Assembly: GCA_002684315.1 (NCBI GenBank)
Contig: NYVB01000092.1
Coordinates: 4,832-12,581 of the forward strand
Length of the DNA: 7,750 nucleotides
Direction of reading: 5' to 3'
DNA from: Planctomycetaceae bacterium
GTDB lineage: Bacteria > Planctomycetota > Phycisphaerae > Phycisphaerales > SM1A02
Part shown: piece by piece, positions 5,665 to 7,750 of the stretch
Position numbering within the stretch: the stretch's first letter is position 1
How the letters are laid out: each line of letters opens with the position of its first letter
The notes under the pieces: generated by a model
Told to the model about the DNA's origin: nothing
The model's input: only the letters and a program-made list of their open reading frames with translations
The model's database searches: none
Translations under genes and position numbers: made by a program

Positions 5665-7641
5665 TCACGATGGTAACCGCCCCGGGAGCACCGGCGGCAT
5701 GGGGCATTCGATCGCGGCCGCGAGTGATCGAAGCAGCTCGATCTCCGCCAGTGTTCCGTGTCCGTCGGCGCAGATCGTCTCGACCGCGGCGTCGAGCAAT
5801 GTCGATCGGTCGCGCCAGCGAAGGCGTCGGAGTCGGTCAAGCGCTCGATCGAGCGCCATCACCGAACAATCCGACCGATCCGGGAGGTCCACATCGCCGA
5901 TGCTCGCCCGCCGGGCGCCCGCTCGGAACGCATGGAGCGCCTGGTTCTCGTTTCGAGCACCACTCCAGGCGAGCATCGCGAGCACCAGCCGCACCGAATC
6001 ATCGAGCAGCACGATCGATCGATTCGCACGAGTGGATCCACGGGCCGACCGGCTCGATCCTTCGACGAGGTGGTCCCGGAGAATCCGACCCAGAAGCCAT
6101 TCGAAGCGGTCGAGGCGACCATCCGCCTCCTGCATCGCGCGAATCGATTCCATGAAGCCGGGTCGATCCTCCTGGGGCATCCGGATCAGTGCCGGTATCG
6201 AGAGATCGAGCAGTACCAGACGGAGTTCGGGGTTCCGGCCGATGGTGCCCGTCACGGTCTCCCGGAGACGACGCACCTCTTCGATGGTCAAGGGGTCGAG
6301 GTGCTTTGAAAGGGCGGAGGCCTGGGCGGATCGGACCTCGGGGTCGTCGTCGACCAGCAGCAGCAGGCACACCGCCTTCGCCCCGATCACGTCGTGCACC
6401 GCGGCACGAACCGGTTCGGGAATCGATCCGATGAGCGTGCGTGCGTAGGCGAGGTGGTCGGCATCGGGTTCACCCAGCCGGGCGATGCTCTCGCGGACCT
6501 GTTCTGCGCCGCGAACCTCGCGACTCTCCGGAACGTCCGCATTCCCTGTCGAGGTCGATGCGGCGGTCCCTGCGAATCCGGCCGTGTTCGACGGCGGCGG
6601 CTCGGATCGCGTGGAACCCGAGGCCATCGATTCCTCGACCTCCTCCTGTGGCCGGTTCTCGATGCGGGCGATCCGATCGGCGAGGGGCGGATGCGTCGCG
6701 AAGGCCGTCGACAGGGCGGAGGTGAAGAAGAAGTGCTGGAACTCACTCGCCGCCGACTTCCTCAGGTCGTTCTCCGGAAAGCCGCCGATGCGGCGAAGCG
6801 CTCCGGCGATGCCGGATGGATTCCTCGTGTAGTCGACGGCCGCGGCGTCCGCGAGATACTCGCGTTGTCGACTGACCGCGGCCTGGATCAGGCGTGCCGC
6901 GAGCGTGCCGAGCGATCCGATCGCCATGAGTGCGAGGCCTCCGACGATGATCGCCAGGCCCAGGGCCGGGCCCGGGTTGTTCTTTCCTCCACCCGATCGC
7001 GCCAGCACCGGTCCGATGAACCGGAAGCAGATGTACCCGAGGAACCCGAGGGCCATGATTCCGAAGATCAGCCCGGTCAATCGGATGTTGAGTTTCATGT
7101 CGCCGTGGACGATGTGACTGAACTCGTGGGCCATCACGCCCTGGAGCTCGTCCCGCGACAGCTTCTGGACGCAACCGCGGGTCACGCCGATCACGGCGCT
7201 GTCGAATCCGAATCCGGCGGCGAAGGCGTTGATCGACGCGTCATCGATGAGATAGACCGGCGGCATCGGACAGCCGGAGGCGATCGACATCTCCTCGACG
7301 ACGTTCATGAGTCGTCGCAGATCGGGATCCCGATCCTCGGCATGCACGAGTGTTCCGCCGAGCGACTCCGCCACCGCCTTGCCACCGGCGGCGAGTTGTG
7401 CGGTCTTGATCAGCGAACCGATCACGATCACCAGGATCGTTCCACCACCCACCACGCCGAGCAGCTCGGGCATCCACCATCCGGCGGGATTCTCCTCGGA
7501 CTGCGACAAGGCGACCACGGCCCCGGCCGCCACGAAATAGACCGCGACCACGGTTCCGACGACTGCGAGCAGGAAGAGAAGGACGAGTCGGCCGGTCCGG
7601 GACCGGGCCTTCTCCTGGTCCTCGATGAAGTTCATCACCAT
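5665..7641 (-). CDS. M48-family (HtpX-like) membrane zinc metalloprotease with a long C-terminal extension
   Basis: Predicted inner-membrane zinc endopeptidase of 658 residues, probably in membrane-protein quality control. Two membrane segments (18-45 and 59-79) precede the catalytic domain. GCPMPPVYLIDDASINAFAAG (123-143) is the conserved HtpX-type segment before the active site. HEFSH (172-176) gives zinc ligands H172 and H176 with catalytic E173; REYLAD supplies the third ligand E261; THPPLADRI (316-324) closes the domain. More hydrophobic helices lie at 187-213 and 226-250. HtpX is about 290 residues, so residues 331-658 are an extension: a Ser/Thr/Pro-rich linker (335-370) and a helical region of about 290 residues ending in ADGHGTLAEIELLRSLAAAI (625-644). 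That ending resembles the acidic DG...E..LLR pattern of TerB-like domains. The ATG at 7641 has GGAAG 9 bases upstream; a second ATG at 7635 is less well placed. First complete gene of a probable operon with the DUF5993-like gene and dsbB. Confidence 0.92.
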   Translation of the reverse strand: MVMNFIEDQEKARSRTGRLVLLFLLAVVGTVVAVYFVAAGAVVALSQSEENPAGWWMPELLGVVGGGTILVIVIGSLIKTAQLAAGGKAVAESLGGTLVHAEDRDPDLRRLMNVVEEMSIASGCPMPPVYLIDDASINAFAAGFGFDSAVIGVTRGCVQKLSRDELQGVMAHEFSHIVHGDMKLNIRLTGLIFGIMALGFLGYICFRFIGPVLARSGGGKNNPGPALGLAIIVGGLALMAIGSLGTLAARLIQAAVSRQREYLADAAAVDYTRNPSGIAGALRRIGGFPENDLRKSAASEFQHFFFTSALSTAFATHPPLADRIARIENRPQEEVEESMASGSTRSEPPPSNTAGFAGTAASTSTGNADVPESREVRGAEQVRESIARLGEPDADHLAYARTLIGSIPEPVRAAVHDVIGAKAVCLLLLVDDDPEVRSAQASALSKHLDPLTIEEVRRLRETVTGTIGRNPELRLVLLDLSIPALIRMPQEDRPGFMESIRAMQEADGRLDRFEWLLGRILRDHLVEGSSRSARGSTRANRSIVLLDDSVRLVLAMLAWSGARNENQALHAFRAGARRASIGDVDLPDRSDCSVMALDRALDRLRRLRWRDRSTLLDAAVETICADGHGTLAEIELLRSLAAAIECPMPPVLPGRLPS

Positions 7642-7684
7642 GATCGAGTGCTTCCGAAACCGGACCGGAGGCGTCCCCGGAGGA

Positions 7685-7750
7685 TCAGTACTCGACCGTC
7701 ACCTTCGAGGGTTCGGCGCCCGCTTCGTCGAAGAACAGCAGCTCGATCGG
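7685..7750 (-). CDS. 3' end of an unidentified gene (partial, cut by the window edge)
   Basis: The minus-strand frame is open from the window edge for 21 codons to a TGA at 7687-7685, and the peptide ends GAEPSKVTVEY. The stop lies 43 bases before the M48 protease start, on the same strand, with no visible terminator between them, so it is probably the upstream member of the same operon. M48 genes of this type often follow a lemA gene, but the visible tail does not look like LemA to me and I cannot name the product. Confidence 0.5.
   Translation of the reverse strand, partial: PIELLFFDEAGAEPSKVTVEY

Noticed and set aside
5683..7275. The hexapeptide CPMPPV occurs twice in the M48 protease (residues 124-129 and 646-651), with similar DNA around each copy
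   Set aside because: The first copy is part of the conserved HtpX-type segment and the second belongs to the C-terminal helical domain. Flanking residues differ, so there is no real internal repeat or duplication.
7642..7684. Search for a promoter or terminator between the partial gene and the M48 gene
   Set aside because: Only a short direct repeat of CCGGAGG is present. There is no stem-loop with a T-run and no convincing -10/-35 pair.

Overview
The window looks like ordinary chromosomal DNA from a high-GC Gram-negative bacterium, most plausibly a planctomycete (perhaps Phycisphaerae-like). The clues are a porin with an N-terminal coiled coil ahead of its barrel, a GxDLY-type SGNH esterase, and dense coding with short gaps. 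This placement is an inference from gene style, not from a marker gene. I see no rRNA, tRNA, CRISPR array, insertion sequence, phage gene or replication origin. No stretch over 300 bases lacks a gene; the largest gaps are about 30-50 bases.

Layout. Block A (minus strand, read from about 3461 down to 23) holds a secreted SGNH/GDSL hydrolase, a class I SAM-dependent methyltransferase and an SLC13/DASS sodium-coupled anion transporter. The three are joined by two 4-base start/stop overlaps, which suggests one translationally coupled transcript. Block B is a single plus-strand gene (3508-4803) for an outer-membrane porin. It is divergent from block A across a gap of about 46 bases, and its 3' end runs 16 bases into the convergent dsbB gene. 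Block C (minus strand, from 7750 down to 4788) holds the last 21 codons of an unidentified gene, a 658-residue M48 (HtpX-like) membrane metalloprotease with a long C-terminal extension, a 52-residue membrane protein resembling DUF5993, and a DsbB-family protein with only one CxxC pair.

How they may work together. Most of the products act at the cell envelope. Block C combines membrane proteolysis with thiol-disulfide chemistry, a plausible envelope quality-control operon. Block A pairs a periplasmic or secreted esterase with an inner-membrane carboxylate/sulfate-type transporter and a methyltransferase whose relatives I associate with surface-glycan loci, and a porin is transcribed away from it. 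A route of outer-membrane entry, ester cleavage and uptake of the released anion is possible but is inference only. I found no clear evidence of a wholly new system. The points most worth a second look are the tightly coupled block A, the small gene paired with a one-CxxC DsbB, the extended M48 protease, and a strong excess of the hexamer CGATCG.
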